In this document: piece after piece, positions 51,302-59,777 of the stretch
Numbering within the stretch: position 1 is the stretch's first letter
Layout: the number at the start of each line of letters is the position of its first letter
Notes under the pieces: model-generated
Told to the model about the DNA's origin: nothing
What the model saw: only the letters and a program-made list of their open reading frames with translations
Databases searched by the model: none
Program-made: the position numbers and the translations under genes
DNA from: Flagellimonas sp947499585
GTDB lineage: Bacteria > Bacteroidota > Bacteroidia > Flavobacteriales > Flavobacteriaceae
Assembly (NCBI RefSeq): GCF_044596045.1
Contig: NZ_CP138995.1
Coordinates: 2,294,001-2,358,000, forward strand
DNA: 64,000 nt
Direction of reading: 5' to 3'

Positions 51302-51943
51302 ATGAAAGATACTTTAAAGCATAGGGGTATGCGGAACAAGTTGGCAGAAGTATTGTCAGCTAAAGGAATACAGGATTCAAAAGTTTTAGATGCGATAAAG
51401 ACAATACCACGACACTTGTTTTTAGATAGTAGTTTTGAAGACCATGCTTATCAAGACAAAGCATTTCCCATTGGGGCGGAACAAACCATTTCGCAGCCAT
51501 ATACCGTGGCTTTTCAAACCGAATTACTTAATATAAAATCTAATGACTCTATTTTGGAAATTGGTACGGGCAGTGGGTATCAAACCGCAGTTCTACTCCA
51601 CTTGAGAGCCAAAGTATACACCATAGAAAGACAGCAGGAACTTTTTAAGAAAACTAAACTGTTTTTCAGCAAAATGAATTATAGACCAAAAAAAGTGATT
51701 TTTGGAGATGGGTACAAGGGGTTGCCAGAGGAAGCTCCTTTTGATGGGATTATTGTGACGGCAGGTGCTCCGGAAGTCCCAAAACCGTTAATGTCCCAGT
51801 TGAAAGTAGGAGGGCGTTTGGTTATTCCTGTTGGGATTGAAGAGCAAATTATGACACTTTTTACAAGAAAATCTGAAAAAGAATTTGAAAAACAGGAATT
51901 GGGTTCTTTTCGATTTGTGCCATTGCTAGAGAACAAAAACTAA
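51302..51943 (+). CDS. pcm: Protein-L-isoaspartate O-methyltransferase
   Basis: Methylates isoaspartyl residues so that damaged proteins can be repaired. The 213 residues have IPRHLFLDSSFEDHAYQDKA, GAEQTISQPYTVA and the SAM motif ILEIGTGSGYQTAVL. The frame is open from 51215, but the ATG at 51302 (MKDTLKHRGMRNKL) matches family starts; the upstream 29 codons are basic and not conserved in the homologues I remember. It diverges from the Gfo/Idh gene. Confidence 0.94.
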   Translation: MKDTLKHRGMRNKLAEVLSAKGIQDSKVLDAIKTIPRHLFLDSSFEDHAYQDKAFPIGAEQTISQPYTVAFQTELLNIKSNDSILEIGTGSGYQTAVLLHLRAKVYTIERQQELFKKTKLFFSKMNYRPKKVIFGDGYKGLPEEAPFDGIIVTAGAPEVPKPLMSQLKVGGRLVIPVGIEEQIMTLFTRKSEKEFEKQELGSFRFVPLLENKN

Positions 51944-51981
51944 CTTTATTTCTGTTGTTATAATTTTTTTAAGCTCCGAAT

Positions 51982-52386
51982 ATGAACTTAGTACTGAGAA
52001 AATCTTTTTTATTGACTTTAGTTTATTTAATTAATGTTGGATGTGGCGATGATGATATGTCCAAAGATGAAGACAGTGTTTTAAAAAATGTTTCAGTGGA
52101 AATAATTTTTTTCGAGTTTATAGCGGATACCGGTAACAATTCTAACAGATTACGTTACGAAATAAAGTTTGTCAATCCAAACAATATAAATGTAAGAGGT
52201 TTTCATGCAATAACTACAAATGCTGATGGGCTTATCACGACTCAAGTGTCTTCCACTAACTCTCCATGCACCGAAATTGAAGCGAGCTCTGAGTGCACGA
52301 TTAGTTATGATGAAGAGAGTTCACTTGATTTAGGTACAATAAATTTTATTGAGTTGGTATCTGCCGAATATACTTTAGCGGAATGA
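51982..52386 (+). CDS. Small lipoprotein of unknown function
   Basis: Not recognised. The 134 residues start with a signal peptide whose lipobox ends VGC at about residue 22 and is followed by GDDD, acidic residues common after the lipidated Cys in Flavobacteria. The mature part is predicted beta-rich (VSVEIIFFEFIADTG, LRYEIKFVNPNN) and has two further cysteines that could form a disulfide (SPCTEIEASSECT). It lies 38 nt after pcm and may share its transcript. Confidence 0.75.
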   Translation: MNLVLRKSFLLTLVYLINVGCGDDDMSKDEDSVLKNVSVEIIFFEFIADTGNNSNRLRYEIKFVNPNNINVRGFHAITTNADGLITTQVSSTNSPCTEIEASSECTISYDEESSLDLGTINFIELVSAEYTLAE

Positions 52387-52442
52387 CGCTATAATCCAAA
52401 AAGTAGACATCTTGAATGTTATATGTTTTTGTGTTAAAACTT

Positions 52443-52904
52443 CTATGAATTAAAGCTTTTCTTTATTCTTGATAAATCACGTTTGTTGTCTCGATCTTTC
52501 ATGGTTTCACGCTTGTCGTACAATTTTTTACCCTTAGCCAGACCAATATTTATTTTGGCCAAGCCTCTATCGTTGATAAAAAGATTAAGTGGAATTATAG
52601 TGAGTCCTGATGTGGAAACTTCTTTGTGTAATTTTTTCAGCTCTTTTTTATTAAGCAACAACTTCCGCTCCGCTTTTGGCATATGGTTGTAATGGCCACC
52701 ATGGCTATATTCGTCAACCTGCATGTTTATAACAAAAAGTTCCCCTCTGTCATTAAATTCACAAAAACTTTGAGATACTGAAGCCTTGCCTAAACGGATA
52801 GATTTTATTTCAGTGCCACCTAAAACAATGCCAGCGGTATAAGTGTCCAGAATTTCATAATCGAACCTGGCCCGTTTGTTTTTTATGTTGATATTTTTCT
52901 GCAT
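52443..52904 (-). CDS. smpB: SsrA-binding protein SmpB
   Basis: Binds tmRNA and delivers it to stalled ribosomes for trans-translation. The 153 residues show INIKNKRARFDYEILDTYTA, GTEIKSIRLGKASVSQSFC and the C-terminal basic tail KLYDKRETMKDRDNKRDLSR. The ATG at 52904 is used; a TTG three codons earlier is open. A TATTTTTG box ends 6 nt before the ATG, so the transcript may be nearly leaderless. The tmRNA gene is not in the window. Confidence 0.96.
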   Translation of the reverse strand: MQKNINIKNKRARFDYEILDTYTAGIVLGGTEIKSIRLGKASVSQSFCEFNDRGELFVINMQVDEYSHGGHYNHMPKAERKLLLNKKELKKLHKEVSTSGLTIIPLNLFINDRGLAKINIGLAKGKKLYDKRETMKDRDNKRDLSRIKKSFNS

Positions 52905-52910
52905 TGTTGA

Positions 52911-52918
52911 CAAAAATA
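52911..52918 (-). promoter_or_regulatory. -7 promoter box immediately upstream of smpB
   Basis: TATTTTTG on the minus strand, matching TAnnTTTG, 6 nt before the ATG at 52904. No -33 TTG at the right distance was found. Confidence 0.4.
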
Positions 52919-52937
52919 GAAACTCTTATCCAAGAAA

Positions 52938-52953
52938 ATTGTAATGTTACAAT
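52938..52953. promoter_or_regulatory. 16-bp perfect palindrome between smpB and the DUF6503-like gene
   Basis: ATTGTAATGTTACAAT is a 7+2+7 perfect inverted repeat. It lies 20 nt upstream of the smpB -7 box and 31 nt upstream of the divergent ATG at 52985, so one protein bound here could affect both genes. Confidence 0.35.
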
Positions 52954-52984
52954 AGATTTTACGATTATCAATAAAACCGAACTA

Positions 52985-53728
52985 ATGAAAAGATTTTTTG
53001 TTATAGCCTTATTGTTTTTATCTGTTGCTTGTAAAGAGAAGCCCAAAACGAATTTTACCGCTCAAGAAATTGTGGATAAATCCATAGAAGACAGTGGTGG
53101 TAGTCTTTACGATAATCATGGAACATCGTTTTTGTTTAGGGATAGAAAATACATTTCTGAAAGTATAGGAGGAAGGAAGGTATTAAAGCGAATTTCTTTT
53201 TTGGATTCTGTGACCATAACAGATGTTAAAACCAACACTGCTTTTAAGCGTTACATGAACGACACAATCGTAAATATATCTGATTCCATCGCAAATAGAT
53301 ATGCCAATTCTGTTAACTCTGTACATTATTTTGCTAGACTTCCTTTTGGTTTAAATGACAAAGCGGTAAGTAAAGAGCTTTTAGGGGAAGAAACGATAAA
53401 GGGAAAAAATTACTACAAGATCAAAGTCACCTTTGATCAAAATAACGGAGGTGAGGATTTTGATGATGTGTATGTATACTGGTATAATACGGAAACATTT
53501 AAACCTGACTATTTAGCGTATGATTTTCATGTAAATGGTGGAGGGCAACGTTTTCGTGAAGCTTATAATGAACGCTATGTTAATGGTATTCGTTTTGTGG
53601 ATTACAATAATTATAAGGCTAAAACAAAAGAGACTTCTGTTTTTGAAACAGGAAATTTATTTGAAAAAGGAGAATTAGAGTTACTCTCTAAGATAGAACT
53701 TTCAGAAATAGAGGTTACTAAAAATTAG
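52985..53728 (+). CDS. Lipoprotein of unknown function (DUF6503-like)
   Basis: A 247-residue lipoprotein; the ATG at 52985 gives a signal peptide with lipobox SVAC (Cys at about 17). The frame is open from 52904 but that part overlaps the smpB promoter. The mature region begins FTAQEIVDKSIEDSGGSLYD and is beta-rich (SFLFRDRKYISES, YKIKVTFDQ, VYVYWYNTETFKPDYLAYDF), like proteins of the lipoprotein-carrier-type fold. From memory it corresponds to DUF6503. Function unknown. It overlaps the convergent phosphatase gene by 4 nt. Confidence 0.8.
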   Translation: MKRFFVIALLFLSVACKEKPKTNFTAQEIVDKSIEDSGGSLYDNHGTSFLFRDRKYISESIGGRKVLKRISFLDSVTITDVKTNTAFKRYMNDTIVNISDSIANRYANSVNSVHYFARLPFGLNDKAVSKELLGEETIKGKNYYKIKVTFDQNNGGEDFDDVYVYWYNTETFKPDYLAYDFHVNGGGQRFREAYNERYVNGIRFVDYNNYKAKTKETSVFETGNLFEKGELELLSKIELSEIEVTKN

Positions 53729-54258
53729 TCCATTTTCAGACGAATATCAGTTGCCACTCCATCAATGATTCTAACAATGAAAAGGCTGCTGTTGTCACGG
53801 TCATCCATATAATCATACTTTTCAATTCCCAACATATTGTTTACAAAGGTTGGAGTGGAATGACTATGACCAACGACCAACACATTAAGTCCTTCGTTTG
53901 AAGCTTTAAAGGCCTCAACATCCACAGATTTTGGGTCATAGTATTGAACATCAATATCTTTCTTTACAGAGGTTGGTGCAGCAGTCATTGAGGTGCGCTC
54001 ATAATTGGTAGAGTATATCACATCCAAACCAATAGGGTCAAAAACTTCGGCCCAATGTATGGCCCTACCTAAACCATCTTGATTTAGCTCAGGGTCGTTG
54101 TTTTCAGGATCAGTTCTATCCTTTTCTGCATGTCTTATAAAATAGAAAGTGGAAACCACTGCTTCTTTGGTATTTTCCATATCTTTATTGGAGTCATTGC
54201 AGCTAATACTTCCAACAATAAAAATTGTAATTGCAATTATAAGTTTGGTTGTTCTCAT
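53725..54258 (-). CDS. Histidine phosphatase family lipoprotein
   Basis: A 177-residue exported member of the phosphoglycerate-mutase-like branch. Lipobox GSISC at about residue 20. Catalytic motifs: the RHG-type motif appears as FIRHAEKD (RHA, as in SixA-like and related phosphatases), an Arg in YERTSMTAAPT, and the second His in VVGHSHSTPTFV. Likely a periplasmic phosphomonoesterase of unknown substrate. It diverges from the PorP-like gene. Confidence 0.88.
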   Translation of the reverse strand: MRTTKLIIAITIFIVGSISCNDSNKDMENTKEAVVSTFYFIRHAEKDRTDPENNDPELNQDGLGRAIHWAEVFDPIGLDVIYSTNYERTSMTAAPTSVKKDIDVQYYDPKSVDVEAFKASNEGLNVLVVGHSHSTPTFVNNMLGIEKYDYMDDRDNSSLFIVRIIDGVATDIRLKMD

Positions 54259-54301
54259 GATTACTATTCTAAAGGTCCCTCTTGCGTTATATTTATGATA
54301 T

Positions 54302-54318
54302 TTAAATGTAACATTTAA
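54302..54318. promoter_or_regulatory. 17-bp AT-rich palindrome upstream of the PorP-like gene
   Basis: TTAAATGTAACATTTAA is a perfect 7+3+7 inverted repeat 16 nt before the ATG at 54334 and 44 nt from the divergent start. Base composition makes chance occurrence fairly likely. Confidence 0.25.
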
Positions 54319-54333
54319 TTTTCATTTTCTTGT

Positions 54334-55821
54334 ATGCTTAAGTCCTTGGTTTGTTTTCTATTGTTTTTAATGACCATATTTAGTTGGTCGCAGGAGAGGA
54401 CGCTTCCTCCAGATATTAGGCAACATAACCTTACCCAATTCAATGCAAACCTATTCAATGCATCTTATGCAACAGATTGGAACAACCCAAATTCTTTTTC
54501 TATTTGGACACGTTGGCAGTGGCAAACAGTAGATGGAGACCCAACCAGCATATTTGCCAACTATACCCATCAACTTAATCAAAGGTCAGCATTGGGAATT
54601 GGCTTTTTGCAACATAATACAGGAACATTTGTAGATATTGGAGCAAATATTAATTATGCGTACACTTTTTTGTTTGACGATAATATTAAACTGACAGTTG
54701 GAGCTAACCTTTTTGGGTTTCAACAAAAATTAGCAGATGATCGTTTTGTTCCAGATCCTGATATTGATTTACCACAATTAGAGAACACCAACGAATTTAT
54801 TATTCTTTTTTCTCCAGGAGTGATATTACAAGTAAACCAATTCAACCTAGGTTTGGCCGTGGAAAATGCATTGGATTTTAATTTTTCTGAGAGTGGGGGA
54901 AGTGAGGATTTAAGAATATTAACGGGAACTTTAAGTAATGATTTCCCTGTGACAATATTTTCAGGTGAGGGCAACAGTTTTATAAGACCAATAGTTTATG
55001 TGAGAGCAATACCAAATGAAGACACCCAATTTGGAATCAATGGGCTGTTTTCAACCTCTAAATTCTGGGTACAGGGAGGTTACAATAGTTTCTATGGAGT
55101 TTCTGGAGGGTTAGGGGCAACCTTTGCAAAACAGTTTTCTATTGGTGGATTATTGGAATTTGGCACGGATACCTCTTTAAGTGATGAAGACCCTACTTTT
55201 GAGTTGATTGCTTCGTATCATTTTGGGAAAACAGATAGTCGTAAAAAAGTTATTGGTTTTGATGTAGAAAAAGATGATGCATTGGCTTTGGAACGGATTA
55301 AGGCCGAAGATGAGAAGCAAAGGCGTAAGGAACTTGAGGAAAAAACAGCCATCGAACAGGAAAGACTAAAAAAAGAACAAACAGCGGATACCAAAAAAGA
55401 GCAGGAACTTTTAACTAAGCAACAATTTGAAAAAGATTCCATTGCTAAAGTCCAATTAGCAGTCTTAAAATTGCAAGAAGAACAAAAAAGACGGGATAGT
55501 ATTGCTGAACTTCAAGAAGCACAAAATGTTCAAGTGAGGCCAAACGAAAAATATGAGGAAGTAGCAAACGCAGAAGGTTTAGAACCAGGATTTTATCTTA
55601 TTGCCAATGTTTTTGGTACAAAGAAGTATTATGAAAACTTCATGTTGACCCTTAGGAAAAAAGGATTAGACCCAAAATCGTTCTACAGAAGTCAAAATAA
55701 ATACAACTATGTGTATTTGGAGCGCTACAATAGCATGAACGAAGCCCGTAATGCTAGAGACAGTAAATTTTTTGGAAAATACCCCGATAAAATTTGGATT
55801 TTCAGGGTTAGAGGGAAATGA
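54334..55821 (+). CDS. PorP/SprF-family outer-membrane protein with C-terminal SPOR-like domain
   Basis: A 495-residue protein. After a signal peptide (1-19) residues 20-295 form a PorP/SprF barrel-like domain (HNLTQFNANLFNASYATDWN, RSALGIGFLQHNTG, QFGINGLFSTSKFWVQGGYN), the group associated with type IX secretion and gliding. Residues 310-395 are a highly charged, probably coiled-coil linker. Residues 415-495 (PGFYLIANVFGTKKYYENF and RYNSMNEARNARDSKF) resemble a SPOR peptidoglycan-binding repeat. The combination suggests an outer-membrane protein tethered to murein. No porK-N genes adjoin it. Confidence 0.82.
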   Translation: MLKSLVCFLLFLMTIFSWSQERTLPPDIRQHNLTQFNANLFNASYATDWNNPNSFSIWTRWQWQTVDGDPTSIFANYTHQLNQRSALGIGFLQHNTGTFVDIGANINYAYTFLFDDNIKLTVGANLFGFQQKLADDRFVPDPDIDLPQLENTNEFIILFSPGVILQVNQFNLGLAVENALDFNFSESGGSEDLRILTGTLSNDFPVTIFSGEGNSFIRPIVYVRAIPNEDTQFGINGLFSTSKFWVQGGYNSFYGVSGGLGATFAKQFSIGGLLEFGTDTSLSDEDPTFELIASYHFGKTDSRKKVIGFDVEKDDALALERIKAEDEKQRRKELEEKTAIEQERLKKEQTADTKKEQELLTKQQFEKDSIAKVQLAVLKLQEEQKRRDSIAELQEAQNVQVRPNEKYEEVANAEGLEPGFYLIANVFGTKKYYENFMLTLRKKGLDPKSFYRSQNKYNYVYLERYNSMNEARNARDSKFFGKYPDKIWIFRVRGK

Positions 55822-55830
55822 TAATGCAGG

Positions 55831-56427
55831 CTATTTTTTTATTTCCTTTTGCACCAGCTGTTCTAAATAGGCAATGGTGTTTACAAGATATTTTCTATCC
55901 CTTGTCATGGTTGACATGGCTATTGCTCCTTGAAGCATGGTAAACAATTGTTTGGCAAATTGTAGCGGTGGAACGGGTAAATAGATTTCTCCTTGTTTTA
56001 TACCATTTTCTAAAACCAGTGCTATTTTGCCTTCTATTTCTTTAATGGTCTCCTTAACAGCTGCTGAGAGTTGATTGTTGTTGTTTTGTGCATCTACCCC
56101 AACATTGAGAATTGGACATCCGCCAAAGGGTAGTGTAAAAACATCATATTGTCTATAGAAACGTATTAGAGAAAAAAGCTTGTCCAGTGAATTACCTTCT
56201 ACGTTCAATTTTTCATCAACAACAGACAAAAGATGGTTGCGGTTATATTCAAAAGCGGATAATGCCAGTGCTTCCTTGTTTTCAAAATTGCCATAAATGG
56301 CACCTTTGGTAAGTCCGGTTGCTTCAGTAAGGTCGCTCATACTGGTACCCACATATCCAAATTTATTAAAAATAGGTGCAACAGTCTCTATAATATATGC
56401 TGTGGTACGTTCTGCTTTTTTGGTCAT
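55831..56427 (-). CDS. TetR/AcrR-family transcriptional regulator
   Basis: A 198-residue repressor-type protein. The helix-turn-helix is at about 25-50 (GTSMSDLTEATGLTKGAIYGNF), and the C-terminal helical domain (residues 70-195) should bind a ligand. Target genes are not evident: it is convergent with the PorP-like gene and no efflux pump adjoins it. The short palindrome ATACTGTAT about 50 nt upstream of its ATG may be an autoregulatory site. Confidence 0.92.
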   Translation of the reverse strand: MTKKAERTTAYIIETVAPIFNKFGYVGTSMSDLTEATGLTKGAIYGNFENKEALALSAFEYNRNHLLSVVDEKLNVEGNSLDKLFSLIRFYRQYDVFTLPFGGCPILNVGVDAQNNNNQLSAAVKETIKEIEGKIALVLENGIKQGEIYLPVPPLQFAKQLFTMLQGAIAMSTMTRDRKYLVNTIAYLEQLVQKEIKK

Positions 56428-56473
56428 AGTGGTTCTGGCTGATACGTGGCTGTTGCTAATATATAAAAAACAT

Positions 56474-56482
56474 ATACTGTAT
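56474..56482. promoter_or_regulatory. Short palindrome upstream of the TetR gene
   Basis: ATACTGTAT (4+1+4) within CATATACTGTATGG, 47 nt upstream of the tetR-type ATG. Candidate autoregulatory operator only by position; it is short. Confidence 0.2.
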
Positions 56483-56490
56483 GGTATTTT

Positions 56491-56531
56491 AAAAAAGCAA
56501 ATGCCCTCACTTTTAACAAAATAAGGGCATT
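56491..56531 (-). terminator. Rho-independent terminator of clpB
   Basis: Stem AATGCCCT (56500-56507) with AGGGCATT (56524-56531), the loop itself able to form a TTTT/AAAA pairing; minus-strand tail TGCTTTTTT. It lies 19 nt beyond the clpB stop. Confidence 0.65.
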
Positions 56532-56549
56532 AATAAGTTGAAAATTAGA

Positions 56550-59150
56550 TTATTTCACCAATTCATTTTGATTTCTAAAGACAAGTTGCTCGTCAAATGA
56601 ATCAAGAAGGACAATACTTTCAGCTTTTATCTTACCTGAAAGCAATTCTTTGGACAAATTGTTCAAGACCTCTTTTTGGATCAGTCTTTTTACAGGTCTT
56701 GCCCCAAATTGGGGATCATATCCTTTTTCTGCCAGGTAATCAATGGCCTCTTCTGTGGCATCCAAGGTAATATGTTGCTTGGAAACCATTTTTTTCAATT
56801 GTTCTAATTGTAATCCAACAATCTCTCTAATATTGGATTTATCCAGCGGAGTAAACATAATGATATCATCTATCCTGTTTAAAAACTCAGGACGAATTGT
56901 TTTTCGCAATAACCCCATGACCTCAACGCGTGCGGCACTAGCTGCACTTTCCACATCAACCACATCTTCAAACTTTTCTTGGATTATTTGACTACCCATA
57001 TTACTTGTCATGATAATAATGGAGTTCTTAAAGTCAGCAACACGGCCTTTATTATCTGTCAATCTACCTTCATCTAAAACCTGCAGAAGAATGTTGAACG
57101 TGTCTGGATGCGCTTTTTCAATTTCATCTAAGAGCACTACAGAATAAGGTTTCCTTCTTACGGCTTCTGTCAGTTGACCACCTTCATCATAGCCAACATA
57201 TCCAGGAGGTGCACCCACCAATCTGCTTATAGAATGGCGCTCTTGATATTCACTCATATCTATACGCGTTATTGCATTCTCATCATCAAACAAATAGGCT
57301 GCTAGCGTTTTTGCCAACTCGGTTTTCCCAACTCCAGTGTTTCCTAAAAATAGGAAAGAACCAATGGGCTTTTTTACATCTTGTAAACCTGCTCTACTTC
57401 TTCTAATGGCATCAGATACGGCAACTATTGCTTCTTCTTGACCCACAACGCGTTTATGCAAAACATCTTCTAATTGTAAAAGCTTTTCACGTTCGCTTTG
57501 CAACATTTTAGTCACTGGAATACCAGTCCATTTGGCTACTACCTCTGCTATATCCTCATTGGTCACCTCTTCTTTAATGAGTGTTCCAGCACTTTGCTGA
57601 TTGGCCAATTCATCTTGCAATTGTTCCAGTTTTTCTTGGGATTCTTTTATTTTCCCATAGCGTAGCTCTGCTACTTTGCCATAGTCTCCATTACGCTCAG
57701 CACGTTCCGCTTCCAGTTTAAAGTTTTCAATATCCTGTTTGGTTTTCTGTATGTTGTCCACAACCGTCTTTTCGCTTTCCCATTTAGCAAAAACTTCGTT
57801 TCGCTCTTCCTTGATATTGGCAAGTTCTAGGTTTAAACTTTGCAGCTTGGCTTTGTCATTCTCGCGCTTTATGGCTTCAATCTCAATTTCCAACTGCATA
57901 ATTTTTCTGTCCAGCACATCTAACTCTTCTGGCTTGGAATTGATTTCCATCCTTAGTTTAGAGGCAGCTTCGTCCATAAGGTCAATTGCCTTATCTGGTA
58001 GAAAACGATTTGTGATGTAACGTTGTGAAAGTTCTACGGCAGAAATTACCGCTTCATCTTTGATACGCACTTTATGATGCGCTTCATATTTTTCCTTAAT
58101 ACCTCTTAGTATAGAAATGGCACTCTCTGTATCAGGTTCATCTATCACCACTTTTTGGAACCTACGCTCCAGCGCTTTGTCTTTCTCAAAGTACTTTTGA
58201 TATTCATCCAAAGTGGTTGCACCAATAGCTCTAAGTTCACCTCGCGCTAATGCTGGCTTTAGAATATTGGCGGCATCCATGGCTCCTTGACCGCCACCGG
58301 CACCTACAAGGGTGTGTATCTCATCTATAAAGAGTACTATATCTCCATCTGAAGAAGTAACTTCTTTGATTACAGATTTTAAACGCTCTTCAAATTCACC
58401 CTTGTATTTTGCCCCAGCAATGAGCGCTCCCATATCCAAAGAATAAATGGTCTTGTTCTTTAGGTTTTCAGGAATGTCCCCTTGCACTATTCTGTGGGCC
58501 AATCCTTCGGCAATTGCGGTTTTACCAACTCCTGGTTCACCAACTAGCATAGGGTTGTTCTTTGTTCTTCTTGATAGAATCTGTAAAACCCTTCTAATTT
58601 CCTCATCCCTTCCAATTACCGGATCAAGCTTGCCACTGTCTGCAAGTTGATTTAGGTTCTTTGCGTATTTATCCAGCGAATTGTAAGTGTCTTCAGCACT
58701 TTGCGAGGTCACTTTTCCACCTTTTCGCAATTCTTGAATAGCTGCGTTCAAGTCTTTTTCCGTTACCCTTTGGTCTTTTAGAATTTGCGATATTTTACTC
58801 TTGGATTTGAAAATAGCAAGCAGTAGATGTTCTATCGACACAAATTCATCATCTTGCTTTTTTGCAATAATACTCGCTTCATTCAAGGCTTTTCCTGCTT
58901 CTCTTGAAAGCATTATTTCTCCTCCAGATACCTTAGAGAAACTTTCTAATTCCTTTTCAAGGATTTGGTTGAGAAGTGCTGTATTGACATTTAGTTTTTT
59001 TAGAATAAATGGCAATACATTTTCGTCTACTTCGGAGATAGCCTTAAATAGATGTTCGTTTTCTATCTGTTGATGTCCAAGCTCTTGGGCAAGCTGCTGT
59101 GCTTGCTGTATGGCTTCTTGTGATTTTATAGTATAATTGTTGAAATTCAT
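56550..59150 (-). CDS. clpB: ATP-dependent disaggregase ClpB
   Basis: Hexameric AAA+ chaperone that extracts proteins from aggregates with DnaK. The 866 residues have the N-terminal Clp repeats, nucleotide-binding domain 1 (GEPGVGKTAIAEG near 205), the coiled-coil middle domain (about 410-525) that distinguishes ClpB from ClpA/C, and domain 2 (GNTGVGKTELAKT near 605, LLDEIEKAHPD). The ATG at 59150 (MNFNNYTIKSQEAI) is used; a TTG two codons earlier is open. Paired GACATTT-type motifs lie in the upstream region shared with ytxJ. Confidence 0.98.
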   Translation of the reverse strand: MNFNNYTIKSQEAIQQAQQLAQELGHQQIENEHLFKAISEVDENVLPFILKKLNVNTALLNQILEKELESFSKVSGGEIMLSREAGKALNEASIIAKKQDDEFVSIEHLLLAIFKSKSKISQILKDQRVTEKDLNAAIQELRKGGKVTSQSAEDTYNSLDKYAKNLNQLADSGKLDPVIGRDEEIRRVLQILSRRTKNNPMLVGEPGVGKTAIAEGLAHRIVQGDIPENLKNKTIYSLDMGALIAGAKYKGEFEERLKSVIKEVTSSDGDIVLFIDEIHTLVGAGGGQGAMDAANILKPALARGELRAIGATTLDEYQKYFEKDKALERRFQKVVIDEPDTESAISILRGIKEKYEAHHKVRIKDEAVISAVELSQRYITNRFLPDKAIDLMDEAASKLRMEINSKPEELDVLDRKIMQLEIEIEAIKRENDKAKLQSLNLELANIKEERNEVFAKWESEKTVVDNIQKTKQDIENFKLEAERAERNGDYGKVAELRYGKIKESQEKLEQLQDELANQQSAGTLIKEEVTNEDIAEVVAKWTGIPVTKMLQSEREKLLQLEDVLHKRVVGQEEAIVAVSDAIRRSRAGLQDVKKPIGSFLFLGNTGVGKTELAKTLAAYLFDDENAITRIDMSEYQERHSISRLVGAPPGYVGYDEGGQLTEAVRRKPYSVVLLDEIEKAHPDTFNILLQVLDEGRLTDNKGRVADFKNSIIIMTSNMGSQIIQEKFEDVVDVESAASAARVEVMGLLRKTIRPEFLNRIDDIIMFTPLDKSNIREIVGLQLEQLKKMVSKQHITLDATEEAIDYLAEKGYDPQFGARPVKRLIQKEVLNNLSKELLSGKIKAESIVLLDSFDEQLVFRNQNELVK

Positions 59151-59203
59151 TTTCAATTGTTTTTATTTCTAACAATTCAACAACCTTACCATTGAGGAGA
59201 TAC

Positions 59204-59248
59204 AGTCAAAATGTCGCTAAAAGCCTGAAAACAAAGGACATTTCGTCA
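59204..59248. promoter_or_regulatory. Inverted pair of GACATTT motifs between clpB and ytxJ
   Basis: GACATTTCGTC at 59237-59247 and the oppositely oriented GTCAAAATGTC at 59205-59215 (minus strand GACATTTTGAC) lie 54-98 nt upstream of the clpB ATG. Similar halves in both orientations near a heat-shock gene suggest a regulator site; not a motif I can name. Confidence 0.3.
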
Positions 59249-59261
59249 GTTTTGTAAGCTT

Positions 59262-59293
59262 TTTGTTCTTAATCGACATAACTATTAAATTTG
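59262..59293 (+). promoter_or_regulatory. Bacteroidota-type promoter of ytxJ
   Basis: TTTG (59262-59265), 20-nt spacer, TAAATTTG (59286-59293): a full match to TTTG-N19-21-TAnnTTTG. The ATG at 59298 is only 4 nt beyond, implying a leaderless or nearly leaderless mRNA. Confidence 0.6.
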
Positions 59294-59297
59294 TGAC

Positions 59298-59687
59298 ATG
59301 GGAATATTTGATAGTGTATTTGGAAAGAAAGATGATTCGGTAAGAGAGGAAAAACAAATTCCTTGGATTCCTTTGGTGTCGGTTGGGCAATTAGATGAAA
59401 TTGCTGAAAAATCCAAAACACAAACGCAACTTATTTTTAAGCATTCAACTACTTGCGGTATTAGTCGAATGGTACTGAACATGTTCACAGGATCTTATTC
59501 TCTTGGAGAAGAGCATGATATTTACTTTTTAGACCTACATGCCCATAGAGATGTCTCAAATGAGGTGCAATACAAGTTTCAGGTCATGCATCAATCTCCA
59601 CAACTTTTGATTATTAAAAATGGAGAAGTAACATACCATACTTCACATGGAGCCATTGCCGATACTGATTTGGCCCAACATGTTTAA
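59298..59687 (+). CDS. ytxJ: Bacillithiol-system redox protein YtxJ (monothiol bacilliredoxin)
   Basis: A 129-residue thioredoxin-fold protein. The single redox Cys lies in FKHSTTCGISRMVLNMF, followed by the cis-Pro loop HQSPQLLIIKNGEV, as in the YtxJ family that de-bacillithiolates proteins. Its presence implies the organism makes bacillithiol, as many Flavobacteriaceae do; the synthesis genes are not in the window. It diverges from clpB with a strong promoter directly before the ATG. Confidence 0.92.
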   Translation: MGIFDSVFGKKDDSVREEKQIPWIPLVSVGQLDEIAEKSKTQTQLIFKHSTTCGISRMVLNMFTGSYSLGEEHDIYFLDLHAHRDVSNEVQYKFQVMHQSPQLLIIKNGEVTYHTSHGAIADTDLAQHV

Positions 59688-59698
59688 GGAAAGGGTAT

Positions 59699-59772
59699 GG
59701 TTGGTTCGAGCGCAGTCGAGAACTTTATGGAATGAATTTATCCGGTGTTGCCCAACTCCGCTCGCTTCAACC
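59699..59772. repeat. REP-like imperfect inverted repeat (flavobacterial intergenic element)
   Basis: GGTTGGTTCGAGCGCAGT (59699-59716) is imperfectly complementary to ACTCCGCTCGCTTCAACC (59755-59772). The left arm also contains the short hairpin TCGAGCGCAGTCGA (59706-59719). From memory TTCGAGCGCAGTCGAGAA-type sequences are dispersed between genes in many Flavobacteriaceae. It separates the convergent ytxJ and lipoprotein genes and is GC-richer than its surroundings. Confidence 0.6.
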
Positions 59773-59777
59773 TAGAA

